Counted from the stretch's first letter, positions 1 through 8,155 are shown. The stretch is 64,000 nucleotides of DNA from Diaminobutyricimonas sp. LJ205 (GCF_009755725.1 NZ_CP046619.1:2542001-2606000), one strand, 5' to 3'. A program made the numbers and translations. The notes: generated by a model from the letters alone, not told the origin.

Positions 1-568
1 CCACCACTCCTGCGCCGGCGCTGTCGGCTCCCCCGGTTGCCGCCCAGACGCCGTCGGCGCCCTCGAGCCCGAGGAACTCGGTGGACGGTGTTGCGGTGAT
101 GTGCTTGAGCTCATCCGGCGTCAGGTACGCGACATCCTTGTCTGCCGCAAGCTTGGCAGCCTGCTCCGCCGTAAGGTCCGCGGCGAACCCGTTGATCGCG
201 AGCGTGTACGAGTAGTCGATCTCGGCGCCGACCGACGCGGCGACCTCGCGCTGCTTCTTGGCGAGGAAGCCGCTGTACTCCTTGACCGGGTTCGCCTTCG
301 CGTTCAGCTGGCTTCCCTCACGCGGTTTGGTCGGCGCGAAGCCATTCACGCCACCGGTGTAGGTGGCTGCCGCGTCGTCCTGCAGCGTGACGATGTACCG
401 CCCCGGCGCGAAGTGCGTCTGCGATTGCCCGCCGCCGATCGACTGCGGCGCTGCGCTGGCAGCAAGAGGCACCGCGGCCATCGTCGTGGCGAGGAGCGCG
501 GCGCCGGTGATGAGTGTGAGCGTGTGACGGATGGTGCGTGCCGGAGTGCGGCGAGCGCGAGCTCTCAC
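1..568 (-). CDS. Secreted subtilisin-like serine protease, N-terminal part (cut by window edge)
   Basis: Read on the minus strand from a GTG at 568, preceded by a purine-rich GGAAAGG. The about 189 visible codons begin with an Arg-rich n-region, a hydrophobic stretch (LTLITGAALLATTMAAVPLA) and an ASA-type cleavage site, so the protein is probably exported. Next comes an inhibitor-I9-like propeptide (RYIVTLQDDA, SYTLAINGFAADLT, VAYLTPDE), then the family's usual entry to the catalytic domain (FLGLEGADGVWAATGG). The Asp/His/Ser triad lies outside the window, so activity cannot be judged. Peptidase family S8 is the best reading; the substrate is unknown. Confidence 0.8.
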   Translation of the reverse strand, partial: MRARARRTPARTIRHTLTLITGAALLATTMAAVPLAASAAPQSIGGGQSQTHFAPGRYIVTLQDDAAATYTGGVNGFAPTKPREGSQLNAKANPVKEYSGFLAKKQREVAASVGAEIDYSYTLAINGFAADLTAEQAAKLAADKDVAYLTPDELKHITATPSTEFLGLEGADGVWAATGGADSAGAGVV

Positions 569-733
569 AGACCTTTCCTTTCGTCGTTGAACTGAAAAGC
601 AGTCGGGTCTGCGTGCGCTTACCGTACCGGACGGTCTACCCCTTTACAGGGGATGACACGGCGCGTGTTGGGCGCGGTGTTCCGGGTCGCGGGTGTCGCT
701 CGACGGCGCCCGAACATCGCTTCAAGGAAGGCC

Positions 734-741
734 GGTCTAGA
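734..741. promoter_or_regulatory. GGTCTAGA half-palindrome ahead of nagA (possible DasR-type site)
   Basis: GGTCTAGA lies 9 bp before the nagA start. It matches the core of the known DasR operator (ACTGGTCTAGACCAGT) on one side only, about 9 of 16 positions. CTAG-containing words are uncommon in high-GC actinobacterial DNA. A related TCTAGA palindrome lies upstream of nagB. Binding is inferred. Confidence 0.3.
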
Positions 742-750
742 GTTTCACGC

Positions 751-1908
751 ATGAGCATGCTGATCAGCGGCGCCCGCAAGCTCGATGCCAACGGCGAGCA
801 AGACGATTTCTGGATGCTGGTCGATGGTGACACCATCACCGCGACCGGTCAGGGCGAGGCACCGGATGCCGCCACCCGGGTGGACGCGACCGGAAAGTGG
901 CTGGTGCCAGGGTTCATTGACCTGCACGGCCACGGCGGCGGTGGACACGTCTTCGACGACGGGCCCGACGAGATCGAAGCCGCCCTCGCGACGCACCGTG
1001 CGCACGGAACCACCCGGTCGGTGATCAGCCTGGTGGCCAACCCGGTGTCAGCGCTGACGTCGAGCCTCGCGACCATTGCCGAAATCACCGAACGCGATCC
1101 GCTGGTGCTCGGCGCGCACCTCGAGGGCCCGTTTCTCACGCCCGCGCGGCGCGGTGCACACAATGTCAACTTCCTGCTGCAGCCCTCCATGGAGGTGGCG
1201 CGTGAACTGCTGGACGCAGGCAACGGCATCCTGCGGCAGGTGACGATCGCCCCGGAACTGCCTGGAGCCCTCGAGGTCATCGACCTGCTGGTCGAGCACG
1301 GGGTCACCGTCGCGGTCGGGCACACCGAGGCAACCGCCGAGCAGGCCGCCGCCGCGTTCGACCGTGGTGCGCGGCTGCTCACCCACGCGTTCAACGCGAT
1401 GCCCGGCATCCATCACCGCGCGCCCGGTCCGGTGGTGGCCGCGCTGGCCGATGAGCGGGTGACCGTCGAGCTGATCCTCGATGGTCTGCACGTGCATCCG
1501 GATGTCGCTTCCCTGGTCTTCACGAAGGCGTTGAACCGCGTCGCGCTGGTCACCGACGCGATGGCCGCTGCCGGTGCGGCTGACGGCCACTATCGGTTGG
1601 GCTCGCTCAACGTCACGGTCCGCAATGGCCTCGCAGTGCTGTCGGGAACCGACACTCTCGCGGGATCAACGCTCACTCAGGACGCGGCGTTGCGGAATGC
1701 GATCACCTTGGTCGGCCTCGACGCGCGAGCCGCGGTTGAAGCGGTCACCCTCACCCCGGCGCGAGCGCTTGGTCTTGAGCACCGGCATGGCCTGCTGGCG
1801 GAGGGCTTTGCGGCGGACGCGGTGCTGCTCGATTCGGACTGGCAGGTCAGTTCGGTGTTTGCGGACGGGCGTCGGATCGGCGCCCACGAGACCCAGCCGG
1901 CCGCCTGA
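751..1908 (+). CDS. nagA: N-acetylglucosamine-6-phosphate deacetylase
   Basis: Cytoplasmic amidohydrolase converting GlcNAc-6-P to glucosamine-6-P and acetate. The 385-residue protein is of usual NagA length. Visible motifs are the metal site HGHGGGG (about residue 60), the HLEGPF glutamate (about 124), GHTEAT (about 190), HAFNAM (about 211) and the catalytic-Asp segment TDAMAAAG (about 268). ATG 751 is chosen because MLISGARKL begins the N-terminal beta domain; a longer open frame upstream has no domain similarity. ATG 757 is an alternative, and the Shine-Dalgarno sequence is weak and distant. NagB, the next enzyme, is encoded convergently at 3743-4528. Confidence 0.93.
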   Translation: MSMLISGARKLDANGEQDDFWMLVDGDTITATGQGEAPDAATRVDATGKWLVPGFIDLHGHGGGGHVFDDGPDEIEAALATHRAHGTTRSVISLVANPVSALTSSLATIAEITERDPLVLGAHLEGPFLTPARRGAHNVNFLLQPSMEVARELLDAGNGILRQVTIAPELPGALEVIDLLVEHGVTVAVGHTEATAEQAAAAFDRGARLLTHAFNAMPGIHHRAPGPVVAALADERVTVELILDGLHVHPDVASLVFTKALNRVALVTDAMAAAGAADGHYRLGSLNVTVRNGLAVLSGTDTLAGSTLTQDAALRNAITLVGLDARAAVEAVTLTPARALGLEHRHGLLAEGFAADAVLLDSDWQVSSVFADGRRIGAHETQPAA

Positions 1909-1938
1909 GAAGCGGACGCCTCGTCTTCGGCGCACCTC

Positions 1939-1964
1939 GCGGAGTCGTATTGCGGAGTCGTCTT
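1939..1964. repeat. Two-copy 13-bp tandem repeat
   Basis: GCGGAGTCGTATT is followed directly by GCGGAGTCGTCTT (one mismatch) in the nagA-DUF222 gap. Only two copies are present, so it is not a CRISPR array. A perfect 14-bp palindrome, CCGCTGGCCAGCGG, lies in the same gap at 2027-2040. No function can be assigned. Confidence 0.6.
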
Positions 1965-2076
1965 GCGGTTGATCTTCTCTCCTCCACAGGGACGGGTTCG
2001 CGCTGGTTGCTAACAGGTAAAACTGGCCGCTGGCCAGCGGAAACAGAATGTCGGTGGTTGCTGGTTCACTGCATTT

Positions 2077-3632
2077 GTGACCACCAGAGAACACCCGCTC
2101 AGCCGGCCGGCACCGCGCCGCACCGGCGAAGAGGCACTGCTGTCGCCGCGGGCGATCCTGGATGATCAGATGCACGACTTCATCGACGCGGTGGCCGAGG
2201 CGAGCGCCGATGTCGCCCGAGCGCAAGCCCGGCTGCTGGAACTGGTCGACCAAACCCGGCAGCACGCCGAACGCGTGGTGCACCTGTTCGTGCCACACGA
2301 TGACCGGATGCGGAAAGCCGAACAGCAACGACTGGCCAAGATGGCATTCGCCGAGCAGATCGCGGCCAGCCTGCGCCTGCCCTCCGGCTCCGCGCAGCGG
2401 TTGATCGCCGAGGCCGAGGCGCTCACGCACGAGCTGCCGGGCACGATGAGCGCGCTCCGGCGTGGCGAGATCAGCCTGCGGCACGCGCAGGTGATGGTCG
2501 ACGAGTGCTGGCAGCTCGGCCGGCGGTACCGACCCGGGAGCCGACGCTGGGACCTCGGCTGAGGTTCGCCGGGCCGCGGTGGAAGCTTTCGAAGAGGCCA
2601 CCTTGCCGGCGGCGATGAAGCTGACCGTGGCGAAGTTCTCCCGCAAGGCCCGGCAGCTCCGGGAGCGCATCCATCCGGAGACGATCCGGGCCCGCCGGGT
2701 GAAGGCGGCCGGGGACCGGGAGTTCAGTTTCGAGCCGTCCCGGGACGGGATGGCCTATCTGACCCTGTACACCGAGGCTCCGTTGGCGATGGCGATCCAC
2801 GACCGGGTCACCGCCGCGGCGATGGCCCAGCAGCGTCCGGAGGAACCGCGCACGCTGACCCAGCTGCGGGCCGATGTCGCCACCGAACTGCTCCTCACCG
2901 GTGGCGGAGGTGCCGATGGTGGCGGACCGCAGGAGGACCGGTTCGCCGGCATCCGTCCCACCGTGTTCGTCACCGTGCCGGTCGTGACATTGCTCGGCCA
3001 CAGCGACGAACCCGCCACCCTCGACGGCTACGGCCCGATCGACCCGGACACCGCCCGCCGGCTCACCGCCCAGGCACCCTCCCTGTTCCGGCTGCTCACC
3101 GACCCCGAGACCGGCGAACTGCTCGCACTGGAGCAAGGACTGCTACCGGCTCCCCCGCCTGCTGCGCCGATTCCTGCGGCTGCGGGACGAGACCTGCCGG
3201 TTCCCCGGCCGCAACCGCAAAGCCGTGCACTCCGACCTCGACCACACCATCGCCAAAGAACACGGCGGCCCCAACACCGCCGCAAACCTCGCCCACCTCT
3301 GCCGCAAACACCACCGACTGAAACACCTCACCGGCTGGAGCGTCGAGCAACTGGACCACGGCGTGCTCCGCTGGACCTCACCCACCGGACACCAATACAC
3401 CAGCGAACCAGAACTGCGTTCCGATCCGGTCCCATCGCAGGACCGCGTGAATCGCGGACCGAACGTGTGGTCCAGCCCCAGCCCCGGCCCCGAGCCCGAG
3501 CCCGAGCCCGATGCATCGGCGTGCGGGGACAAATCAGAACCGACAAAGCGGCCCGAGCCTGTGGTTGAGCCCGATAGGAAACGGAAGTCTCATCCGGGAT
3601 CCGATCCGGGAACAGACCCACCGCCGTTCTAG
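2077..3632 (+). pseudogene. DUF222/HNH endonuclease-domain protein (13E12-type), two frameshifts
   Basis: Three consecutive reading frames make one family member. Frame 1 starts at GTG 2077 and gives the DUF222 N-terminus up to VMVDECWQLG. A shift near 2516-2524 leads to GGTDPGADAGTSAEVRRAA and the DUF222 core. A second shift near 3133-3140 leads to KDCYRLPRLLRRFLRLRDETCRFPG and an HNH nuclease motif (DLDHTIAKEHGG, NLAHLCRKHHRLKH). The usual second Cys of the CRFPGC knuckle is Arg here (CRFPGRNRKA). The C-terminus is Pro-Glu rich (PEPEPEP). Such genes are multicopy in actinobacteria and their role is unclear. Either a decayed copy or assembly errors would explain the shifts. Confidence 0.8.
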
Positions 3633-3687
3633 CCGCTTGTCACTGCCCGCGCGTCCTGAAATCCGTCATCACCTTTGGCTGACAATT

Positions 3688-3733
3688 GCCCAGACCGCGC
3701 GAACAGCCGGCCGCCCAGACCGCGCGAACAGCC
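3688..3733. repeat. Pair of perfect 21-bp direct repeats
   Basis: A 21-bp unit beginning GCCCAGACCGCGCG occurs at 3688-3708 and again at 3713-3733, a 25-bp period, in the gap between the DUF222 pseudogene and the nagB stop. It could be replication slippage debris. No open frame spans it. Confidence 0.7.
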
Positions 3734-3742
3734 CCACGCCCC

Positions 3743-4528
3743 CTAGGCGTACTGCTGCCAGGCTGGCTTGTTCTCCGCGATGTACTTGTAGTAGTCGGCG
3801 AGCGCTAACCGGCTCGCTGCCGCTTCATCGAGGATGACCGTCGCGTTCTGGTGGAACTGCAGCAGCGACGCCGGCACCATGCTGGTCACCGGCCCCTCCA
3901 CTGCGGCCGCGATCGCATCCGCCTTCTGCTCGCCCTGCGCGACCAGCACGACCTCGCGGGCATCCATGATGGTGCCGAGACCCTGCGTCACGCAGTGCAT
4001 CGGAACCTCGTCAGCGCTGCCGAAGAACCGTGCGTTGTCGGCACGGGTCTGCGCCGCAAGCGTCTTGATCCGCGTGCGGGACGCGAATGACGAGGTCGGT
4101 TCGTTGAAGCCGATGTGGCCGTTCGATCCGATCCCCAGAATCTGGATGTCGACCCCGCCTGCCTCGAAGATCTGCCGCTCGTACGCCGCGCAGGCTGCTT
4201 CGATGTCGTCGGCACGGCCATCCGGAACGTGCACGTTGTCGGGATTCAGGCCCAGCGGTTCGATGACCTCCCGGCGAATCACCTGCACGTAGCTCTCCGG
4301 ATGCTCCGCCGAGATCCCGACGTACTCGTCGAGGGCGAAGCCGCGGGTGCGGCCGACGTCGAGACCCTCCTCGCGAACGCGCCGGGCGAGCTCGGCGTAA
4401 ATGGCGAGCGGCGACGATCCGGTGGCCAGTCCGAGGACGGCGTCCCGCTTGCTGGCGACAACGCGGGCGATCTTGCTGGCAGCTACGCGACCCACTTCGG
4501 TGGCGTCCTGCAGAATGACGATTTCCAT
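3743..4528 (-). CDS. nagB: Glucosamine-6-phosphate deaminase
   Basis: Cytoplasmic isomerase/deaminase turning glucosamine-6-P into fructose-6-P and ammonia. The 261 residues match the family's length. Motifs visible are the phosphate loop LATGSSPLAIY, DEYVG with the general-base Asp, the lid/active-site segment GIGSNGHIGFNEP, and the C-terminal SLLQFHQNATVILDEAA. ATG 4528 gives MEIVILQD; an adjacent GTG at 4531 is in frame. With nagA it forms the two-enzyme catabolic route that opposes GlmS (54649-56499). Confidence 0.95.
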   Translation of the reverse strand: MEIVILQDATEVGRVAASKIARVVASKRDAVLGLATGSSPLAIYAELARRVREEGLDVGRTRGFALDEYVGISAEHPESYVQVIRREVIEPLGLNPDNVHVPDGRADDIEAACAAYERQIFEAGGVDIQILGIGSNGHIGFNEPTSSFASRTRIKTLAAQTRADNARFFGSADEVPMHCVTQGLGTIMDAREVVLVAQGEQKADAIAAAVEGPVTSMVPASLLQFHQNATVILDEAAASRLALADYYKYIAENKPAWQQYA

Positions 4529-4581
4529 CACCGGTCAGCGTAGTGAACTCCGGAGGCTCTTATTGTTCTCGCAGGAAGTTC

Positions 4582-4591
4582 AATCTAGATT
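4582..4591. promoter_or_regulatory. AATCTAGATT palindrome between nagB and the flavin cassette
   Basis: A perfect 10-bp palindrome with the same TCTAGA core as the site before nagA lies 54 bp upstream of the nagB start and 30 bp upstream of the TTG of the FMN-binding lipoprotein. It could serve either divergent unit. A GntR/DasR-like regulator is one inferred reader. Confidence 0.3.
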
Positions 4592-4620
4592 TGCTCAGTC
4601 TTGAACCTGGAGGAGTTCCT

Positions 4621-5028
4621 TTGATCACTGCCCGCAGCTCGCTCGCAACCGTGGCCGGCCTCTCGATGATCGGGGTATTGGCTGGATGCACGGCATCCGA
4701 CGCGACGACCGGAAGTCTTGGGGCGGAGAACGACTATGTCGACGGCGACTACACGGCGTCGGGCAGCTATGTGTCGCCGAACGGCGAGGAAACCATTGAC
4801 GTCACCCTCAGCCTCGAGGCCGGGACCGTCACCGCGGTTGAGGTGACTCCGAACCCGACCAACCCGAACACCGAGATGTTCCAGGGCCAGTTTGCGGGCG
4901 GCATCGCCGCGCAAGTCGTCGGCAGGCACATCGACGAATTGGACGTCGACAAGGTCGCCGGCTCGAGCCTGACCAGCGGTGGCTTCAACGACGCCCTCGA
5001 GCAGATCAAGGCCGATGCCGCCGCATAG
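4621..5028 (+). CDS. FMN-binding domain lipoprotein
   Basis: Predicted membrane-anchored extracytoplasmic redox carrier of 135 residues. TTG 4621 is chosen because GGAGGAG sits 5 nt upstream and it opens a lipoprotein signal peptide ending LAGC (Cys about residue 17). The mature part (DYVDGDYTASGSYVSPNGEETIDVTLSLE..VTAVEV) has the FMN_bind fold signature. SSLTSGGFNDAL aligns with the SGAT-type site where ApbE attaches FMN to Thr, so the Thr in SLT is the likely acceptor. The transferase gene follows with a 14-nt overlap, which fits enzyme and substrate. Flavinylation itself is inferred. Confidence 0.85.
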   Translation: MITARSSLATVAGLSMIGVLAGCTASDATTGSLGAENDYVDGDYTASGSYVSPNGEETIDVTLSLEAGTVTAVEVTPNPTNPNTEMFQGQFAGGIAAQVVGRHIDELDVDKVAGSSLTSGGFNDALEQIKADAAA

Positions 5029-5872
5029 CCTGCGCTTCGAGGCCATCGGCACCGGATGGCAGATCGACACTGCCGCGCCGCTTTCAGACGAGATCGTTGC
5101 GGCGATCCACCAGCGGATCGACGACTACGACCGTGCCTGGTCCCGGTTCCGTAGCGACTCACTGGTCAGCCGCATGGCGCGGGAGCCCGGCCAGTGGCGA
5201 CTCCCGTCCGAGGCGGCACCGTTGCTCGAGCTCTACCGTCGCCTCTACACGGCCACGGACGGCGCGGTCAGCCCACTGGTCGGCGACTCGCTCGTCGCCC
5301 TCGGCTACGACCGCAGCTACTCGCTGCGCTCCACCGGACCCACCCCCGCGACCCGTTGGGAAGACGCCATCGCCTGGGACGGTGAGCAGCTCACCTGCCT
5401 GAAACCGGTGACCATCGACGTGGGCGCGGCCGGCAAGGGCCAGCTGGTAGACCTGGTCGGCGCGCTGCTGGCCGAAACGGATGCCGGGGGCTTCACCGTC
5501 GACGCCTCGGGCGACTTGCTGCACTCGGGTCCGACCTCGCTGCGAGTTGCCCTCGAGCATCCCCTTGATGCGTCGCTGGCCGTTGGTGTCGTCGAGCTCG
5601 GCACACGCGCGCTGTGCGCATCGGCGGCGAACCGGCGCACTTGGGGCGATCGGTTGCACCACATTCTGGATGCGACCACCGGGTTGCCCACGCGGCGGGT
5701 GCTTGCCACCTGGGTCATCGCCGACGCCGCGCTCATCGCTGATGGCCTGGCCACGGCGCTATTCTTCGCAGAGCCGGAGCGGCTGCACGGGTTCGAGTTC
5801 GAGTACGTGCGCATGTTCGACGACGGGCGGCTGGACTGGTCTCCCGGACTTCAGGGGGAGGTATTCGCGTGA
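5015..5872 (+). CDS. apbE: FAD:protein FMN transferase (ApbE family)
   Basis: Transfers FMN from FAD to a Thr/Ser of extracytoplasmic FMN_bind proteins. The 285-residue protein shows the family motifs: the segment FEAIGTGWQI, DVGAAGKGQLVD (the DxGxxxKGxxxD consensus), VDASGDL and HHILDATTGLP. The start ATG 5015 lies inside the end of the lipoprotein gene, and the 3' end overlaps the next gene as GTGA, so translation is probably coupled. No classical signal peptide is visible at the chosen start; actinobacterial ApbE-like proteins without one are known. The local partner is the preceding lipoprotein. Confidence 0.9.
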   Translation: MPPHSLRFEAIGTGWQIDTAAPLSDEIVAAIHQRIDDYDRAWSRFRSDSLVSRMAREPGQWRLPSEAAPLLELYRRLYTATDGAVSPLVGDSLVALGYDRSYSLRSTGPTPATRWEDAIAWDGEQLTCLKPVTIDVGAAGKGQLVDLVGALLAETDAGGFTVDASGDLLHSGPTSLRVALEHPLDASLAVGVVELGTRALCASAANRRTWGDRLHHILDATTGLPTRRVLATWVIADAALIADGLATALFFAEPERLHGFEFEYVRMFDDGRLDWSPGLQGEVFA

Positions 5873-7371
5873 CCACGAGCGCGAGGGCATTGCTCGATCG
5901 GTTCACCGGCCGGATCTCGATGTACCTGCTTATCCTGGTGATCCTCAGCGTGCTGGCCGTGGTCGCCTTCGTGCTGGCGCTCACCGGAGAACTCGGCTTC
6001 GATCCACTGGCGATGCTGGCCAGTGCGGCCGTCCTGATCGTGGCGACCACGGCATCCGGATGGCTGCTCGCCCGCCTCTTCCGCACCCGCGCGCACCTGC
6101 AGTCGTCGCTCATCTCCGCGCTGCTGTTGTTCTTCCTGTTCTTCCCCACCACCGCCCTCCCTCAGCTCGGGTCCCTGGCGCTGGCCGGCGTCATCGCGAG
6201 CGTCTCGAAATACGTGCTTGCGGTCGGCGGTCGACACGTGTTCAACCCGGCGGCGATCGCCGCCTTCGTGGTCACCATCTTCACCGGGCTGAACGCGAGC
6301 GTGTGGTGGGTCGCGACCGCCTGGCTGCTGCCGTTCGCGGCGATCGGGGCGTTCCTCGTGCTGTGGCGCACCCGCAAACTGCTGCTCGGTGTGGCCTTCA
6401 CCGTCGTCGCCGCCATGATCACGGTGACGCGGCTGGTCGATTTCGGCACTGATCCGGGCACCGCGCTGGTCACGGCCTTCACGAGTTACCCGATCGTCTT
6501 CCTGGCCGGCTTCATGCTCAGCGAACCGTTGACCTTGCCGCCGCGGCGGTGGCAGCAGGTTCTCATCGCTGTCGTCGTCGCGGTGGTGTTCGCCGTGCCG
6601 TTCAATATCGGCGGGCTCTACAACACCCCGGAACTGGCCCTGCTGGTCGGCAACCTGATCGCCTTCTTCTTCGGCCAGCGGCACGGCCTGCCACTGGAGT
6701 TCCTGGGCCGCAGGCAGCTGACGCCGACCTCGTGGGAGTTCTCGTTCAAGCCCAGGCGCGCAGCCCGATTCACGCCGGGCCAGTACCTCGAACTGTTCCT
6801 GCCGCACCGTGCCGATCTGCGTGGTTCCCGCCGCCTGTTCAGCATCACCTCGGCGACTCCGGAAGAGATCACCATCGGCGTGAAAATCAGCGAGCCGGCG
6901 TCCAGCTTCAAGCTGGCGCTCCAGGACCTCGCGCCGGGCGAGATCGTTCGCTCCACCGGCGTCGGCGGCGACTTCGTGCTGCCCCGAGACGAGTCGATGA
7001 AGGTGCTGCTGGTCGCCGGCGGGATCGGTGTCACGCCGTTCGTCAGCCAGCTCAGCGCCGGCCCGCGACGCAACGCCGTGCTGGTGTACTCGGTGTCCTC
7101 GGCTGACGAGCTGGCGTTTGCGCCGAAGCTGGCAGCATCCGGTGCGCGTGTCCTGGTAATCGCGCCGGAGCGATTTGCGGCCCTGCCCGACGGCTGGGAG
7201 TACCTCGGCCCCGGACATCTGACCGCGGACCGGCTGCGGCAGGCGGTTCCGGATGTCGCGGAGCGCGCCGCGTATGTCTCGGGTTCGCCCGCCTTCGTCG
7301 ACGGCATCCGCCGAGTGGTCCGTGCGGCCGGTGCCCGGCGCCTGCGCACCGACCTGTTCGCCGGGTACTGA
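5869..7371 (+). CDS. NqrB/RnfD-like membrane protein fused to a ferredoxin-NAD(P) reductase module
   Basis: A 500-residue fusion starting at GTG 5869. Residues about 15-270 form 9-10 hydrophobic segments with GRHVFNPAA (about 121-129), the hallmark of NqrB/RnfD-type subunits. Residues about 275-500 are an FNR-like domain with FAD site RLFSITS (about 322), nucleotide-binding VAGGIGVTPF (about 380) and C-terminal YVSGSPAFVDGIRR with DLFAGY. The arrangement suggests electrons pass from cytoplasmic NAD(P)H through FAD and the membrane domain to the FMN lipoprotein encoded upstream. The final acceptor is not evident. It is distinct from full Nqr/Rnf complexes, whose other subunits are absent here. 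Confidence 0.85.
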   Translation: MTTSARALLDRFTGRISMYLLILVILSVLAVVAFVLALTGELGFDPLAMLASAAVLIVATTASGWLLARLFRTRAHLQSSLISALLLFFLFFPTTALPQLGSLALAGVIASVSKYVLAVGGRHVFNPAAIAAFVVTIFTGLNASVWWVATAWLLPFAAIGAFLVLWRTRKLLLGVAFTVVAAMITVTRLVDFGTDPGTALVTAFTSYPIVFLAGFMLSEPLTLPPRRWQQVLIAVVVAVVFAVPFNIGGLYNTPELALLVGNLIAFFFGQRHGLPLEFLGRRQLTPTSWEFSFKPRRAARFTPGQYLELFLPHRADLRGSRRLFSITSATPEEITIGVKISEPASSFKLALQDLAPGEIVRSTGVGGDFVLPRDESMKVLLVAGGIGVTPFVSQLSAGPRRNAVLVYSVSSADELAFAPKLAASGARVLVIAPERFAALPDGWEYLGPGHLTADRLRQAVPDVAERAAYVSGSPAFVDGIRRVVRAAGARRLRTDLFAGY

Positions 7372-7397
7372 TCCCAGCGGAGGTACCCATCTAGCTG

Positions 7398-7449
7398 GCG
7401 TTTGAGCCAGATTGTCGCGTTTGAGCCTGCGCGCGCAGGCTCAAACGCG
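7398..7449. repeat. 34-bp perfect palindrome plus a flanking half copy
   Basis: 7416-7449 is a perfect inverted repeat with 17-bp arms and no loop; the arm begins CGCGTTTGAGCCTGCGC. A further GGCGTTTGAGCCA copy lies at 7398-7410. It could act as a terminator for the redox cassette, but no T-tract follows, so a REP-like element or a protein site is as likely. Confidence 0.7.
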
Positions 7450-7527
7450 CCGAAGTGGTTCAGTCGCTCACACCGCCAGTGGCAGCAAAGCGCCCCCAAT
7501 TTTCAGCATTTTCGAAGGAAAGACTCG

Positions 7528-7554
7528 TTAGCACTCCTCGACACCGAGTGCTAA
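7528..7554. promoter_or_regulatory. CIRCE operator (HrcA) upstream of hsp20
   Basis: TTAGCACTC, nine bases, then GAGTGCTAA: an exact match to the CIRCE consensus bound by the repressor HrcA. It ends 58 bp before the hsp20 start. Confidence 0.95.
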
Positions 7555-7564
7555 CATTTCAATA

Positions 7565-7585
7565 GTTGAGTCACCGAGGCTCAAC
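7565..7585. promoter_or_regulatory. HAIR-like operator (HspR) upstream of hsp20
   Basis: GTTGAGT, seven bases, GCTCAAC resembles the HspR operator CTTGAGT-N7-ACTCAAG at 11 of 14 arm positions with the correct spacing. It lies directly after the CIRCE element, suggesting dual heat-shock control of hsp20. Confidence 0.6.
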
Positions 7586-7612
7586 TTTCGACGTGAAGGA
7601 GTTGACACAAAG

Positions 7613-8038
7613 ATGGCCACCTACTTTGACCCATTCCGTGAGCTGGACCGCGTCGCCGGCACCCTGCTTGACCGCAGCCCCCGCGTGATGCCCATGGACC
7701 TCTACCGTGAGGGAGACCACTACGTCCTCACCGCCGACCTTCCGGGCGTCGACCCGGGCTCCGTCGACGTGGACGTTGACGGCCAGCTGCTGACCATCCG
7801 CGCCGAGCGCACGGTGCGCAGCCAGGAAGGCGTCAAGTGGATCACCCGCGAGCGCATGGGCGGTTCGTTCCTGCGCCAGCTGACCCTTGGCGACGGCATC
7901 GACCGCGAGAAGATCAGCGCGCACTATGACAACGGCGTGCTGAGCGTCATGATCCCGGTCAGCGAGAAGGCAAAGCCGCGCAAGGTCGAGGTCATGCAGG
8001 CGAACAAGCCAGCGCAGTCGGAGATCACGGTCGAGTAA
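7613..8038 (+). CDS. Hsp20-family small heat-shock protein
   Basis: ATP-independent holdase of 141 residues that binds unfolding proteins as an oligomer. The alpha-crystallin domain spans about residues 25-125 (PMDLYREGDHYVLTADLPGVDPGSVDVDVDG, LTIRAER, FLRQLTL, ISAHYDNGVLSVMIP). The start has GAAGGAG 11 nt upstream. The tail has only a degenerate IxI-like element (KVEVM). Monocistronic, behind a CIRCE and a HAIR-like site, and closed by a strong hairpin at 8098-8137. Confidence 0.93.
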   Translation: MATYFDPFRELDRVAGTLLDRSPRVMPMDLYREGDHYVLTADLPGVDPGSVDVDVDGQLLTIRAERTVRSQEGVKWITRERMGGSFLRQLTLGDGIDREKISAHYDNGVLSVMIPVSEKAKPRKVEVMQANKPAQSEITVE

Positions 8039-8097
8039 GCACGGTCGAGGAGCGATCTCCGAGGGGCGGATGCCGCGACATCCGCCCCGCACCAAAA

Positions 8098-8137
8098 ACG
8101 ACTCGGCGCCCCAGTATCAACTGGGGCGCCGAGTCGT
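8098..8137. terminator. Bidirectional terminator between hsp20 and icd
   Basis: Perfect 18-bp stem (ACGACTCGGCGCCCCAGT and its complement) with a 4-base loop, between convergent genes. An A-run (8094-8098) precedes it, serving as a T-tract for the minus-strand icd transcript. Confidence 0.85.
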
Positions 8138-8155
8138 CTATAGGTGCAGCGAGCG

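Noticed and set aside
101-595. Plus-strand open frame of 164 codons at the window start
   Set aside because: It is antisense to the subtilase N-terminus, whose signal peptide, propeptide and catalytic-domain entry are convincing.
538-750. N-terminal extension of NagA
   Set aside because: Overlaps the subtilase start region, has no domain similarity, and the known N-terminus begins near MSMLISGARK.
2077-3632. Transposon or integrase for the HNH gene
   Set aside because: No terminal inverted repeats or transposase motifs; the DUF222-HNH architecture explains it.
3688-3733. CRISPR array
   Set aside because: Only two repeat copies separated by four bases; no spacers and no cas genes.
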